Shown here piece by piece: positions 26,287-34,976 of a stretch of 64,000 nucleotides of DNA. The stretch is from Cyanobium sp. FACHB-13342 (lineage in GTDB: Bacteria > Cyanobacteriota > Cyanobacteriia > PCC-6307 > Cyanobiaceae), in assembly GCF_014697415.1 (NCBI RefSeq), contig NZ_JACJRT010000001.1, positions 62,001-126,000 on the forward strand, in the 5' to 3' direction. Each line of letters opens with the position of its first letter. The first letter of the stretch is position 1. Position numbers and translations under genes: made by a program. Under the pieces are notes generated by a model that made no database searches, was not told the origin of the DNA, and saw nothing but the letters and a program-made list of their open reading frames with translations.

Positions 26287-27828
26287 TCAGTGCCCTCCTC
26301 CGCTCGCGAATGTGATGGTGGAACCTACCGCCTCTGCAGGGGTATGGCGGTCCTGATCCCGCACGGTGAGCAGGGCGTGGAGCAGGCCCTGCGCAAACAG
26401 GTCGGGATAGCGGTTTTCCATGGCCGCCTGCACCCGCTGGCAGTTGCGGATGGCCCGCTCCCGGGCGCCCGGCACCTGGCTGTTGTAGTCGAAGCGAACG
26501 ACCACGGGCACCGGTAGACCACGGGAGACATTCAGACCCTTGAAGATCTTCACGCCCACATCCAGATCCGGCGCACCCTCTTCCACCGTGTCCATGTAGG
26601 CGAAGTAGGTGAGATTGCGCAGGTGGATCTCCTTGAACCCAATACCCACACCGATGAAGCGTTCGGCATGGCCGGCATCGGCGTAGCTACCGCCGTGCAC
26701 CTGCCGCACGTAGTCGATCTGGGAGAGATTGTGCTCTAGCAGACGGGCAATGAGCTGCACCATGCCGGGATCGGGGCTGCTGGCGGCCGCCTGCTCCACC
26801 ATCGCCAGGATGCGGGCCCGGCCCTCGTCGGGATTGAGATGGCGGGTGGCGTCGTAGACCGCCTGGGCATCCAGCCACCGCTCCAGGTTGGTGCTGCCGT
26901 CCATGCCGGGCACATGCACCCGAATGGTGTCGGTATCGGTGTCGATGCCCATCAACAGCAGATCCACCGACGCCCCGCAGCAAAAGCTGTTTTCCACCGC
27001 CTGCTGGAAATCCTTGAGCCGGGAGAGGCCACAGGAGGCCGCCAGGGCATCGTCGCTGCCGTGGGCGGCGCAACCTTCGCGCAGGGGATCCTTGGAACTG
27101 AAGTGGTAGATCACCACCTTCAGGTAGCGGGTGTCGTCGTGGGCGGGATTGGGCAGCCCTTCGCGGTAGCGGCGGTGCTCGGTCTTGACCCAGCGGTTCA
27201 CCGTGTTCTCCACATCGAACAGGGCACCCGCATGGGAACGGCGCCGCACCGCACTGAAGGGAACCCGCAGGGCATAGGCCACCGCGTGGGCCAGACGGCC
27301 ATCGGCGCAGGGCGTGATGTCGAGCAGGTGGAAGCCGCAGGAGAGCAGGAACGCGTTGAACGCTTCACCGGCGGGGCTGCCGGGCTTGCCCGCCAACGGA
27401 TCGTGCTGGAAGAAGGCGTCGCTGGTCTGCTCGTAGGTCTCGAACAGGCACCAGGCAAACAGGGTGCGCATGTCGAGCTGGCTCACCCAGGCCTTCTCCA
27501 GGATCGGCAGGGGCAGCTCAAAGCCGAGCTCGGCCCGGGCCAGACGCTGGGCCTGTTCAATGAAATCGGGCTCGTGCTGGAGCGCGGAGAGGCGCTTGAG
27601 CACGGGCACAATTCGGTCGAAAGCCCCTTTCACCTGCTCGTCGTAGGCCTGCAGGGCCGCATTGGCCTGGCGATCCGTGAGGGGATGGAGGCCAACCGCT
27701 GCCGACCGTCCCATGCGTCCGCCAGCGAGGGGCCGGGAGGGCTCGCCCGTGCTGGCGCCGCTGGGGCGACGGCGGGGAGCCGTCGGCGCCAGGGGGCGGT
27801 AGGGAGTGGACGAGCGACGGGGGGGCAT
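26287..27828 (-). CDS. csoSCA: Carboxysomal carbonic anhydrase CsoSCA (CsoS3)
   Basis: The enzyme dehydrates bicarbonate to CO2 inside the carboxysome, next to RuBisCO. The 513-aa protein has a disordered basic N-terminus, a helical domain, then a beta-type carbonic anhydrase fold with the C-x-D-x-R signature CADGR (Cys174, Asp176, Arg178) and likely remaining zinc ligands His256 and Cys266. The C-terminal half is the usual degenerate duplicate domain. The N-terminal stretch, rich in Arg and Pro, probably binds CsoS2 or RuBisCO. It lies seven bases after csoS2. Confidence 0.94.
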   Translation of the reverse strand: MPPRRSSTPYRPLAPTAPRRRPSGASTGEPSRPLAGGRMGRSAAVGLHPLTDRQANAALQAYDEQVKGAFDRIVPVLKRLSALQHEPDFIEQAQRLARAELGFELPLPILEKAWVSQLDMRTLFAWCLFETYEQTSDAFFQHDPLAGKPGSPAGEAFNAFLLSCGFHLLDITPCADGRLAHAVAYALRVPFSAVRRRSHAGALFDVENTVNRWVKTEHRRYREGLPNPAHDDTRYLKVVIYHFSSKDPLREGCAAHGSDDALAASCGLSRLKDFQQAVENSFCCGASVDLLLMGIDTDTDTIRVHVPGMDGSTNLERWLDAQAVYDATRHLNPDEGRARILAMVEQAAASSPDPGMVQLIARLLEHNLSQIDYVRQVHGGSYADAGHAERFIGVGIGFKEIHLRNLTYFAYMDTVEEGAPDLDVGVKIFKGLNVSRGLPVPVVVRFDYNSQVPGARERAIRNCQRVQAAMENRYPDLFAQGLLHALLTVRDQDRHTPAEAVGSTITFASGGGH

Positions 27829-27835
27829 CAGGGAT

Positions 27836-30214
27836 TCAACCGCGGGCTCCGCCGGACACGGTGATCAGGGAGCCTGCAGTGGTGTTGCCACTGGAGCCGG
27901 TGACCCGACTCACCGGCTCGGGACGCTCCTCGTTGCGCTTGGCCTGGAACGCCGGCATGGCGGCCATCGAACCGGGACGGGTCGGGTTGCGGCGACGGGC
28001 GGAAGCGCCCTCGGTTCCCGTGACCCGCTCACCCCGATCCCAGTCGTCGCCGGTGATCTTCAGCCCAGCTGAGATGCCTTCGCCGGTGACCCGGGACATG
28101 GGGCGGGCATCCTCATCGACGCTCACGGGAGCGTCCATGGGGCTGCGCTGAATCGGAGCACGCTCGATCGGACCGCGGGACAGCTGGGGGCCGCGGCGGT
28201 CGAAACGGAACTGCTCGGTGCCGGTGACCTTGTCACCGGCCATGTCAAAAGGGCCGGTAACCCTGCCACCCTGCTCGTAGCTGTTTCCCGTGACCGAGCC
28301 ACCGCGTTCTCGCCCCACCTGGGCCGCCCTGGCGGGCGACTGAATGCTGAACTGCTGCCAGGGCTGGCTGCCGGCCAGGGCCTGGGGAAAATCGGCATCC
28401 TGGGCAGCGGCGGCGCCACAGGCTTCCACCAGCTGGTCGTTGCCGATGTAGGGCGTGCCGGTGACGGCCTCACAGGCCCCACGCTCGGCGCCGGTCATCA
28501 CGCCGCCGATCCCCGGCTGGATCCCGCTCATCCGATTGGAGCCCCGCACGGGGGTGCGCTGGCGGATGGCGCCCACGGCCTTGCCGCTGCAGAAATCCCC
28601 GGCCTGCTCCAGGCCGGCATAGGGGGTGCCGGTTACCGCCTTGCAGGTGCCGGGCTCATCGCCGGTCACGTTGGTGGACCGGCCCGTGCGGGTACCGCTC
28701 ACCACCTGGGCCTTGTTGGTGACACTGAAGCCAACCTTGGGGGCCTCTGGAGCGGGTTTGGTGCCGCAGAAATCGGCGTACTGCTGGCTGCCCACGTATT
28801 CATCACCCGTGACCAGGCGGCAGCTGCCGGGTTCATCACCGGTGACATGCTCACTGCGGCCCACATGGGTGCCGGTGATGCCGGTGCCACGCAGGGTATG
28901 GAGGCTGGCCACCTTGGTGGGGGCCCGGCCGGTCACCTGGCTTTGGTCAGCCACATATTGGGTGCCGGTGAGCTGCTTGCCGGAGCCGGGCTCATCGCCG
29001 GTCACCTTGCTGGAGCGGCCCACCATCACCCCCGAGACGGGTTGGCCGCCGAGGGTCTGGCTGCGACCCACCTTGCGGGGGGACGGGGTGGTGCCACCGC
29101 AGTAGGCGGCGGATTGGTTGGCGGACACGTATTCGGTGCCGGTGACGTTCTTGCAGGTGCCGGGCTCATCACCGGTGACCTTTTCGGAACGACCGACCTC
29201 ATTGCCGGTGACCCGGTTGCCATGGGTGGTGGCCGTGACCCGCACCTTGGCGGGCTGGGAGGCGACAGGACCGCTCTGGCAGAAGGTCTGGAACACCTCA
29301 GCGCCGAGATATTCGGTGCCGGTGATGGCGCGGCAGGTGGCCGCTTCGTTGCCGGTGGTCTTGACGGAGCGGTTGGCCTGGGTGCCGGTGACCACCTGAC
29401 CGGAGCTGGTTTCACTCACGCCCACCTTCCAATGGGCATCGCTGGCGGCGGATTGCTTGGCGCCATGGCGATTGGGGCCCGAGGGGCGGGTGCCGCCACT
29501 GCGGGAGGAGCCGGCACTGCCGACCTTGGCCCGCAGCTCCCGCACCTTCTGGGAGAGCTCGCGGGCGCTCATGTCGGGGTTGCCCTGACGGGACACGGTC
29601 GCCGCCGTGGTGCTCCGGGGGGTGCTGGCCGACTTGCCCCGCTTGGAGAGGGCTTCACGGCGCGCCAGCACCAGGGCACGGCTGGGATCGCGCTGGGCCG
29701 TGCGCTTCGGCGTGGAGCGGCGCTCGGCGCCCTGGCTGGCGGGGCTGCTGAGGCTGCTCAGGGCCGGGGCGGCCTGACGGGTTTCGCCCTGGCACTTGCA
29801 GGGCTTCTCAACGGCAGGGGCAGCCGCAGCGGCGGGGGCTGGGGCGGATTTCGCCAGATCGGTGCGGGTGCGATCGGTGGAGGAATCGGCCCGCTTGCCG
29901 CGCTTGGAGAGGGCTTCCCTTCGGGCCAGCACCAGATCACGGCTGGGGTTGGCGATTGGACGGGCCGCGCTGCGGTGGCTGCCGCTGGATGGAGCAGCCA
30001 GGCTGCGGCTGGGAGCTACGGCCCTGGCCGGAGCTGGGGTTGGGGCTGCGGGAGCGGACTCGACCGCAGCCGCGGCGGTACGGGTAGGCCGGGCATCCTC
30101 CACCGAGCGCACACGGCTCGGACCGGAGGTAAACCGGCTGGCGGCTTTCTTGCCACCGTTGGTGAGGGCCCTGCGGCGCTCCAGAGCTGCTTCCCGGCTG
30201 GATGTGCTGGCCAT
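27836..30214 (-). CDS. csoS2: Carboxysome scaffold protein CsoS2
   Basis: CsoS2 is the disordered linker that bridges RuBisCO and shell. In the 792-aa protein the N-region has four RuBisCO-binding helical repeats (about 7-26, 92-110, 178-196 and 216-232; two share LVLARREALSKRGK). The middle region has six shell-interacting M-repeats (about 264-312, 324-372, 381-428, 434-483, 493-542, 553-599) built on VTG and GTEY motifs. The C-region has further VTG repeats and ends in SSGNTTAGSLITVSGGARG. Five M-repeats carry Cys pairs or a single Cys, but the third has none. Alpha-cyanobacteria make mainly the long form; no frameshift site was identified by eye. Confidence 0.94.
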   Translation of the reverse strand: MASTSSREAALERRRALTNGGKKAASRFTSGPSRVRSVEDARPTRTAAAAVESAPAAPTPAPARAVAPSRSLAAPSSGSHRSAARPIANPSRDLVLARREALSKRGKRADSSTDRTRTDLAKSAPAPAAAAAPAVEKPCKCQGETRQAAPALSSLSSPASQGAERRSTPKRTAQRDPSRALVLARREALSKRGKSASTPRSTTAATVSRQGNPDMSARELSQKVRELRAKVGSAGSSRSGGTRPSGPNRHGAKQSAASDAHWKVGVSETSSGQVVTGTQANRSVKTTGNEAATCRAITGTEYLGAEVFQTFCQSGPVASQPAKVRVTATTHGNRVTGNEVGRSEKVTGDEPGTCKNVTGTEYVSANQSAAYCGGTTPSPRKVGRSQTLGGQPVSGVMVGRSSKVTGDEPGSGKQLTGTQYVADQSQVTGRAPTKVASLHTLRGTGITGTHVGRSEHVTGDEPGSCRLVTGDEYVGSQQYADFCGTKPAPEAPKVGFSVTNKAQVVSGTRTGRSTNVTGDEPGTCKAVTGTPYAGLEQAGDFCSGKAVGAIRQRTPVRGSNRMSGIQPGIGGVMTGAERGACEAVTGTPYIGNDQLVEACGAAAAQDADFPQALAGSQPWQQFSIQSPARAAQVGRERGGSVTGNSYEQGGRVTGPFDMAGDKVTGTEQFRFDRRGPQLSRGPIERAPIQRSPMDAPVSVDEDARPMSRVTGEGISAGLKITGDDWDRGERVTGTEGASARRRNPTRPGSMAAMPAFQAKRNEERPEPVSRVTGSSGNTTAGSLITVSGGARG
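29633..29935 (-). repeat. Direct repeats encoding CsoS2 N-repeats 2 and 3
   Basis: Two blocks of about 42 bases, at 29633-29674 and 29894-29935, encode the same 14 residues (LVLARREALSKRGK) within csoS2. The DNA is closely similar but not identical, showing synonymous drift. The copies are 261 bp apart and reflect the protein's repeat structure rather than a mobile element. Confidence 0.75.
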
Positions 30215-30333
30215 GTCCGCCCGTCGAATGGAGTGTCTGAAAAGAGGCCGATCAGTCCGCAGCGCGAACCGACCCGCAAAGAAAGGGGATGGGGGTCCCG
30301 GTGGTCAACCAGAACCCCACGGGGTGCTGAGAA

Positions 30334-30675
30334 TCAGCGACCTTCGAACACCACGAAGCAGGCACCCTGGCTTTGGGTGTAGGCGTCGTAGCCCACCAGA
30401 CGCACGTGGTGGTCGGGGTAGGCGCGGTGGCAAGCCTCGAGCTCACTCACAATCACACCCAGATCCTTCTCGCCGAAGAAGGGCAGCTTCCAGAACGACC
30501 AGTAGGTCGCCATGGAGTTGCTGGGATGGACGTGCTCAACGAGCGGGCTCCAACCCTGGGCAATGATGTAAGCAATTTGGTCGTAGATCTCGTCCTGGGT
30601 CATCGGCGGGAGGAAGCCGAAGGTCTCCAGGGTGGCGACTGTTTGGTAGTCACCCACGGTGCTCTTGAAAGGCAT
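30334..30675 (-). CDS. cbbS: RuBisCO small subunit, Form IA
   Basis: The 113-aa small subunit completes the L8S8 holoenzyme. It has MPFKSTVGDYQTVATLETF at the start, GWSPLVEHV, and YWSFWKLPFFGE, all typical of Form I small subunits. The ATG at 30675 gives the standard length; the frame's extension to 30717 is rejected. It lies 128 bp after cbbL and about 120 bp before csoS2. Confidence 0.96.
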   Translation of the reverse strand: MPFKSTVGDYQTVATLETFGFLPPMTQDEIYDQIAYIIAQGWSPLVEHVHPSNSMATYWSFWKLPFFGEKDLGVIVSELEACHRAYPDHHVRLVGYDAYTQSQGACFVVFEGR

Positions 30676-30803
30676 GGGGATCCTTGTGTGGATGGAATGG
30701 TTGAACCCTGATTCCAAGGGTTCGGATCGCGTTCACTGGAGTGGTCTGGCCGGGAATGGGGGTGCCGAAGACTCGGCAACCGCCCATTTCCAACCGACGA
30801 ACC

Positions 30804-32216
30804 TCAGTTGACGTCGAGCTTGTCGACGGTGTCGAACTCGAACTTGATTTCCTTCCAGGTCTCCAGGGCGATCGCCAGCTCGGGGCTGTGCTTCGCAGCT
30901 TCCAGAAGGATGTCGCGACCTTCGCGCTCGATCTCACGACCGGCGTTACGGGCCTTGACGCAAGCCTCAAGAGCCACCCGGTTGGCAGCGGCACCAGCGG
31001 CGGAACCCCAGGGGTGACCGTGGGTACCACCACCGAACTGCAGCACCGAGTCGTCGCCGAAGATGGCCACGAGGGCGGGCATGTGCCACACGTGGATACC
31101 GCCGGAGGCCACGGCGAACACGCCGCCCATGGAACCCCAGTCTTGGTCGAAGAAGTTGCCGCGGCTGCGATCTTCGGGAACGAAGGATTCACGCAGCTGG
31201 TCGATGTAGCCGAGGGTCGACTGACGGTCGCCTTCGAGCTTGCCGACCACGGTGCCGGTGTGGAGCTGGTCACCACCGGAGAGACGCAGGCACTTGGCCA
31301 GCACACGGAAGTGAATGCCGTGCTTGGGGTGACGGTCAATCACCGCGTGCATGGCACGGTGAATGTGCAGCAGCATGCCGTTCTTACGGCACCACTTGGC
31401 CAGACCGGTGTTGGCCGTGAAGCCACCGGTGATGTAGTCGTGCATGATGATGGGCTGGCCCAGTTCTTTGGCGAACTCGGCACGCTCATACATCTCCTCA
31501 GGAGTGGCGGCGGTGCAGTTGAGGTAGTGCCCCTTCTTCTCGCCGGTTTCCTGTTCGGCCAGCTTGACGGCTTCAGCCACGAACTCGAAACGGTTCTGCC
31601 AGCGCTGGAAGGGCTGGGAGTTGATGTTCTCGTCGTCCTTGGTGAAGTCGAGACCGCCACGGAGGCACTCGTACACGACCCGGCCGTAGTTCTTACCGCT
31701 CAGGCCGAGCTTCGGCTTGATGGTGCAACCCAGCAGGGGACGGCCGTACTTGTTCATCCGGTCGCGTTCCACGACGATGCCGTTCGGGGGACCCATGCAG
31801 GTCTTGATGAACGCCATCGGGAAGCGGATGTCTTCCAGACGCAGGTGGCGCAGAGCCTTGAAGCCGAACACGTTGCCGACCAGGGAGGTCAGCACGTTGG
31901 TGATGGAGCCTTCCTCGAACAGGTCGAGGGGATAGGCGATGAAGGCATAGAAGGATTCCTTGTCGCCAGGAACGTCTTCGATGCGGTAGCAACGGCCCTT
32001 GTAGAAGTCGAGATCGGTGAGGAGCTCGGACCACACGGTGGACCAGGTGCCGGTGGAGGATTCAGCGGCCACAGCGGCGGCGACTTCTTCCTTGGGCACA
32101 CCTTCCTGGCCGGTGCACTTGAAGCAGGCCAGCAGGTCGGTGTCGAGGGGGACGTAATCAGGAGTCCAATACGTGTCGCGGTACTCCTTGACCCCGGCGT
32201 CGTACTTCTTAGCCAT
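30804..32216 (-). CDS. cbbL: RuBisCO large subunit, Form IA
   Basis: This is the catalytic subunit for ribulose-1,5-bisphosphate carboxylation. The 470-aa protein contains the active-site motifs [25 protein letters not shown] (with the carbamylated Lys in this segment), and the loop 6 region [10 protein letters not shown]. The N-terminus [17 protein letters not shown] and the cso gene context mark it as the Form IA type of alpha-cyanobacteria, not the Form IB of other cyanobacteria. It starts 77 bp after csoS1A and heads the central carboxysome transcript with it. Confidence 0.97.
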   Translation of the reverse strand: MAKKYDAGVKEYRDTYWTPDYVPLDTDLLACFKCTGQEGVPKEEVAAAVAAESSTGTWSTVWSELLTDLDFYKGRCYRIEDVPGDKESFYAFIAYPLDLFEEGSITNVLTSLVGNVFGFKALRHLRLEDIRFPMAFIKTCMGPPNGIVVERDRMNKYGRPLLGCTIKPKLGLSGKNYGRVVYECLRGGLDFTKDDENINSQPFQRWQNRFEFVAEAVKLAEQETGEKKGHYLNCTAATPEEMYERAEFAKELGQPIIMHDYITGGFTANTGLAKWCRKNGMLLHIHRAMHAVIDRHPKHGIHFRVLAKCLRLSGGDQLHTGTVVGKLEGDRQSTLGYIDQLRESFVPEDRSRGNFFDQDWGSMGGVFAVASGGIHVWHMPALVAIFGDDSVLQFGGGTHGHPWGSAAGAAANRVALEACVKARNAGREIEREGRDILLEAAKHSPELAIALETWKEIKFEFDTVDKLDVN

Positions 32217-32293
32217 GAGTGATTCTCCGGTTGGGTCGAAAAAGGTGAATGGTTGTGGGTGCCGAGCCGTTCAACGCTCAGGCCTTACACCAC

Positions 32294-32608
32294 TCAGTCC
32301 TTGGAACCCGTGAAACCGGCGCTGCCATTCAGAGCCGGCTCCACCTCACGGTGGGGACGGGCAATGATGTGGGCCGCCACGAGGCCATCGCCAACGCGCT
32401 CGCAGGCATCGGCGCCGGCGCGCACGGCTGCGTTCACGGCGCCGGTTTCACCGCGCACCATCACGGTGACGTAACCGCCGCCGACGAATTCGCGGGCGAT
32501 CAGGCGCACTTCGGCGGCCTTGGTCATGGCGTCAGCCGCTTCGATCGCGGGGACCAGACCCCGGGTTTCGATCATGCCGAGGGCGATGCCCATGGTTTCA
32601 GTTGCCAT
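32294..32608 (-). CDS. csoS1A: Major carboxysome shell protein CsoS1A (BMC-H)
   Basis: The 104-aa BMC-domain protein forms the hexamers that tile the shell facets. It begins MATETMGIALGMIETRGLVP and has the pore-loop and C-terminal ARPHREVEP typical of CsoS1. The ATG at 32608 is the standard start, followed upstream by a GGAG-type ribosome binding site (CAGGAGCAGG region on the minus strand). It is the first gene of the cso operon proper. The nearly 200-bp upstream stretch to sbtB should hold the main carboxysome promoter. Confidence 0.95.
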   Translation of the reverse strand: MATETMGIALGMIETRGLVPAIEAADAMTKAAEVRLIAREFVGGGYVTVMVRGETGAVNAAVRAGADACERVGDGLVAAHIIARPHREVEPALNGSAGFTGSKD

Positions 32609-32804
32609 TACCTGCTCCTGGAGGAGGGGGGTGGAATGTTCGCTCGCAACCATGGTCGGCAGGCAAACCCTCCGTCAAGCCATTTGGGCCCGTCTGGCCA
32701 TCACCGTTACCACGCGTTCAGATAAGCCACGCTGATCAGTGCATCACAAATCGTTAGGCAATGCTTGCCGATGTAGTGCTGGCAAGGGTTTTGGGCGGCG
32801 CTGC

Positions 32805-33086
32805 TCAGAGCGGTTCCGCATCGGCCACATAGGCCACGCCGCCGTAGTAATCCAGCAAGGGCTGGATGCCTTCCCGCAATTTGGGCAGGATCCCGGCCTC
32901 ACAGAACACGATGACGTGGGCATTGGCCCCCAGGCCGCTGAAATCCATGGCGTCGGAGACCCACCCGTGGGGGCCCTTGCCGGTGACGTGCTTGATCACG
33001 GAGTAGCCCGGCGCTCCAGCCGCATCCACGGCCTTGAGCACCGCATCCAGTTCCCGTTCGCTCAGGATCAGATCGACGCGTTTCAT
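32805..33086 (-). CDS. sbtB: PII-like regulator of bicarbonate transport SbtB
   Basis: SbtB is a trimeric PII-like protein that binds adenine nucleotides (cAMP, AMP, ADP, ATP) and regulates SbtA. The 93-aa protein shows the small ferredoxin-like fold pattern, with VDLILSERELDAVLKAVDA at the start and GHGW-like GKGPHGW in the loop. It ends at ADAEPL, so the C-terminal CGPxGC redox loop of some beta-cyanobacterial SbtB proteins is absent. It follows sbtA after a three-base gap, which fixes the identification. Confidence 0.88.
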   Translation of the reverse strand: MKRVDLILSERELDAVLKAVDAAGAPGYSVIKHVTGKGPHGWVSDAMDFSGLGANAHVIVFCEAGILPKLREGIQPLLDYYGGVAYVADAEPL

Positions 33087-33089
33087 GGG

Positions 33090-34085
33090 TCAGGGAGCGG
33101 CGGGAAGAACGGCATTGACCAACACCATGTAGAGCGGGATGCCCACGATGATGTTGAAGGGGAAGGTGACCCCTAGGGCCGAGGAGATGTAGAGGCTGGG
33201 ATTGGCCTCCGGCACGGTCATGCGCATGGCCGCCGGAACGGCGATGTAGGAGGCGCTGGCGCACAGCACCACAAACAGCAGGGCATTGCCGGGCCCCAGC
33301 CCCAGCCCCCGGGCCAGCAGCACGCCCACAAGGGCGTTGAACAGGGGCATCAACACCGAGAAGGCGATCAGGAAGGCCCCGGCCTGCCGCAGATCCCGAA
33401 TCCGCTGGGCCGCCACGATGCCCATGTCGAGCAGAAAGAAGCTCAGAGCCCCGTAGAAGAGCTTGTCGCTGAAGGGCTCCATCTTGACGATGCCGGCGGG
33501 GCTGTAGGCCGCCACCAACAGTCCGATCACCAGGCTGCCCACCAGCAGAAACACGGAGCTGTTGAGGCAGGCCTCACGCAGCACCGCCCCCCAGCGCATG
33601 CCCGCTGCGCCCGGCCGCTTCTGGGGAGCAGCCAGGGTTACCAGCAGCAGACCCACGATGATCGCGGGCGACTCCATCAGGGCCAGTGCCGCCACCATGA
33701 AGCCATCGAAGGGCAGCTTCTGGGTTTCCAAAAAGCTCTCGGCGGTGATGAAGGTGACCGCACTGATCGAGCCGTAGGTGGCCGCAATGGCTGCGGCGTT
33801 AAACCCATCAAACCGGGTTTTCAGCACCAGAAAGCTATAGAGCGGCACCACCAACGACATGGCAACCGCTGCGCCAATGGTGGGGAGCACCTGTCCGCCG
33901 AGGCCGCTGTGCTGAAGCTCCAGCCCGCCCTTGAAGCCGATGGCCAGCAACAGATACAGCGAGAACAGTTTGGGCAGGGGCGACGGAATCTCCAGATCGG
34001 AGCCCACCAGCACCGCAATCACCCCCAGGAAAAAAAACAGAACCGGAGGGGAGAGCAGGTTCTGCAGGATCAGGCTTGAATCCAT
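33090..34085 (-). CDS. sbtA: Sodium-dependent bicarbonate transporter SbtA
   Basis: SbtA imports bicarbonate with high affinity using the sodium gradient across the plasma membrane. The 331-aa protein has about ten hydrophobic segments in two inverted halves. Family segments include FFLGVIAVLVGSDLEIP, YGSISAVTFITAESFL and CASASYIAVPAAMRM. The ATG at 34085 (MDSSLILQNLLSPP) matches the family; extension to 34145 is rejected. It forms an operon with sbtB and diverges from rdgB across about 290 bp. Confidence 0.93.
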   Translation of the reverse strand: MDSSLILQNLLSPPVLFFFLGVIAVLVGSDLEIPSPLPKLFSLYLLLAIGFKGGLELQHSGLGGQVLPTIGAAVAMSLVVPLYSFLVLKTRFDGFNAAAIAATYGSISAVTFITAESFLETQKLPFDGFMVAALALMESPAIIVGLLLVTLAAPQKRPGAAGMRWGAVLREACLNSSVFLLVGSLVIGLLVAAYSPAGIVKMEPFSDKLFYGALSFFLLDMGIVAAQRIRDLRQAGAFLIAFSVLMPLFNALVGVLLARGLGLGPGNALLFVVLCASASYIAVPAAMRMTVPEANPSLYISSALGVTFPFNIIVGIPLYMVLVNAVLPAAP

Positions 34086-34374
34086 GGCGCCAAACTCCAG
34101 TGGGACCGCTTCAGGCCTGCCGCAACCGTAGGTCGATTGGGACAACCGGCTGTCAGCGGCCGCTCAAATTTCAGCCCTGACGACAAGAAACCAGGCATTT
34201 CTGCCTACGGTCTTGTCGGAACCGGCACCCCTGGAGCCATTCAGGGGGTGGAATGTTCAACCCAGCCGGTTCCCCCCCAATCCGTCAGCGATCCTGCGCC
34301 CCCTACTGGGGCCTCTGGGGAATGGCGCCCGTGGGCTGGTCTTGCGACACAATGGCGTCCCCCGGGGTTCGTGG
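34086..34374. other. Divergent intergenic region, sbtA / rdgB
   Basis: These 289 bases separate the start codons of sbtA (minus) and rdgB (plus) and should contain both promoters. An open plus-strand frame continues in from rdgB but has no conserved character. A clear -10/-35 pair or a low-CO2 regulator site could not be assigned by eye. Confidence 0.4.
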
Positions 34375-34956
34375 ATGCCTGCCTTGGTCATCGCCAGTGG
34401 CAACCCCCACAAGGTGGCGGAAATCGGCGCCATGCTCGATCTGATCGATCTTCAGGTGCGCCAGCAACCCGAGGGGCTGGAGATCGAGGAGACCGGCTCC
34501 ACCTATCTCGAAAACGCCCGGCTCAAGGCCGAAACGGTGGCCCAACTCACCGGCGAATGGGCCCTGGCCGATGACTCCGGCATCGAGGTCGATGCCCTCG
34601 ATGGGGCGCCAGGGATCTATTCGGCCCGCTATGCCCCCACCGACCACGAGCGTATCCATCGGCTGTTGAAGGAGCTGGGGGATTCGCTCTATCGGGGGGC
34701 CAGCTTCCGCAGCGCCATGGTGCTGGCCGATCCAGCGGGCACGATCCGGGCCGAAGCCGAGGGCATCTGCCGGGGGCAGATCCTGCGGGAGCCCCAGGGC
34801 CATGGACCGGGCTACGACAGCCTCTTCTACGTGCGTGAGGCCGGCAGCTCCTATGCCCTGATGGGTCCCCACCTCAAGGCCAAATTGGGCAGTCGCGGCA
34901 AGGCGGCCCGGCAGTTGGCCCCAGACCTGCGACGGCTGCTGGGGATCTCCGGCTGA
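34375..34956 (+). CDS. rdgB: Non-canonical purine NTP pyrophosphatase (RdgB/HAM1)
   Basis: The enzyme removes ITP, dITP and XTP from nucleotide pools. The 193-aa protein has the family motifs ASGNPHKVAEIG near the start, ADDSGIEVDALDGAPG with the catalytic acids, and SFRSAM. The ATG at 34375 gives the usual length; the frame's extension to 34213 is rejected. It is the only plus-strand gene inside the carboxysome island; a HAM1 gene at this place is usual in picocyanobacteria. Confidence 0.92.
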   Translation: MPALVIASGNPHKVAEIGAMLDLIDLQVRQQPEGLEIEETGSTYLENARLKAETVAQLTGEWALADDSGIEVDALDGAPGIYSARYAPTDHERIHRLLKELGDSLYRGASFRSAMVLADPAGTIRAEAEGICRGQILREPQGHGPGYDSLFYVREAGSSYALMGPHLKAKLGSRGKAARQLAPDLRRLLGISG

Positions 34957-34976
34957 ACGGGGCCCGCCCGAGCCGC

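Noticed and set aside
28600-29420. Regularly spaced similar segments resembling a repeat array or CRISPR
   Set aside because: Spacing and sequence correspond to the protein M-repeats of CsoS2. The copies are imperfect and in frame, with no spacers or cas genes.
28847-30382. 511-residue plus-strand frame opposite csoS2
   Set aside because: It is a Gly/Ala-rich shadow of the CsoS2 repeats with no domain of its own.
30741-32222. 493-residue plus-strand frame opposite cbbL
   Set aside because: cbbL is certain, and the opposite frame only mirrors its codon bias.
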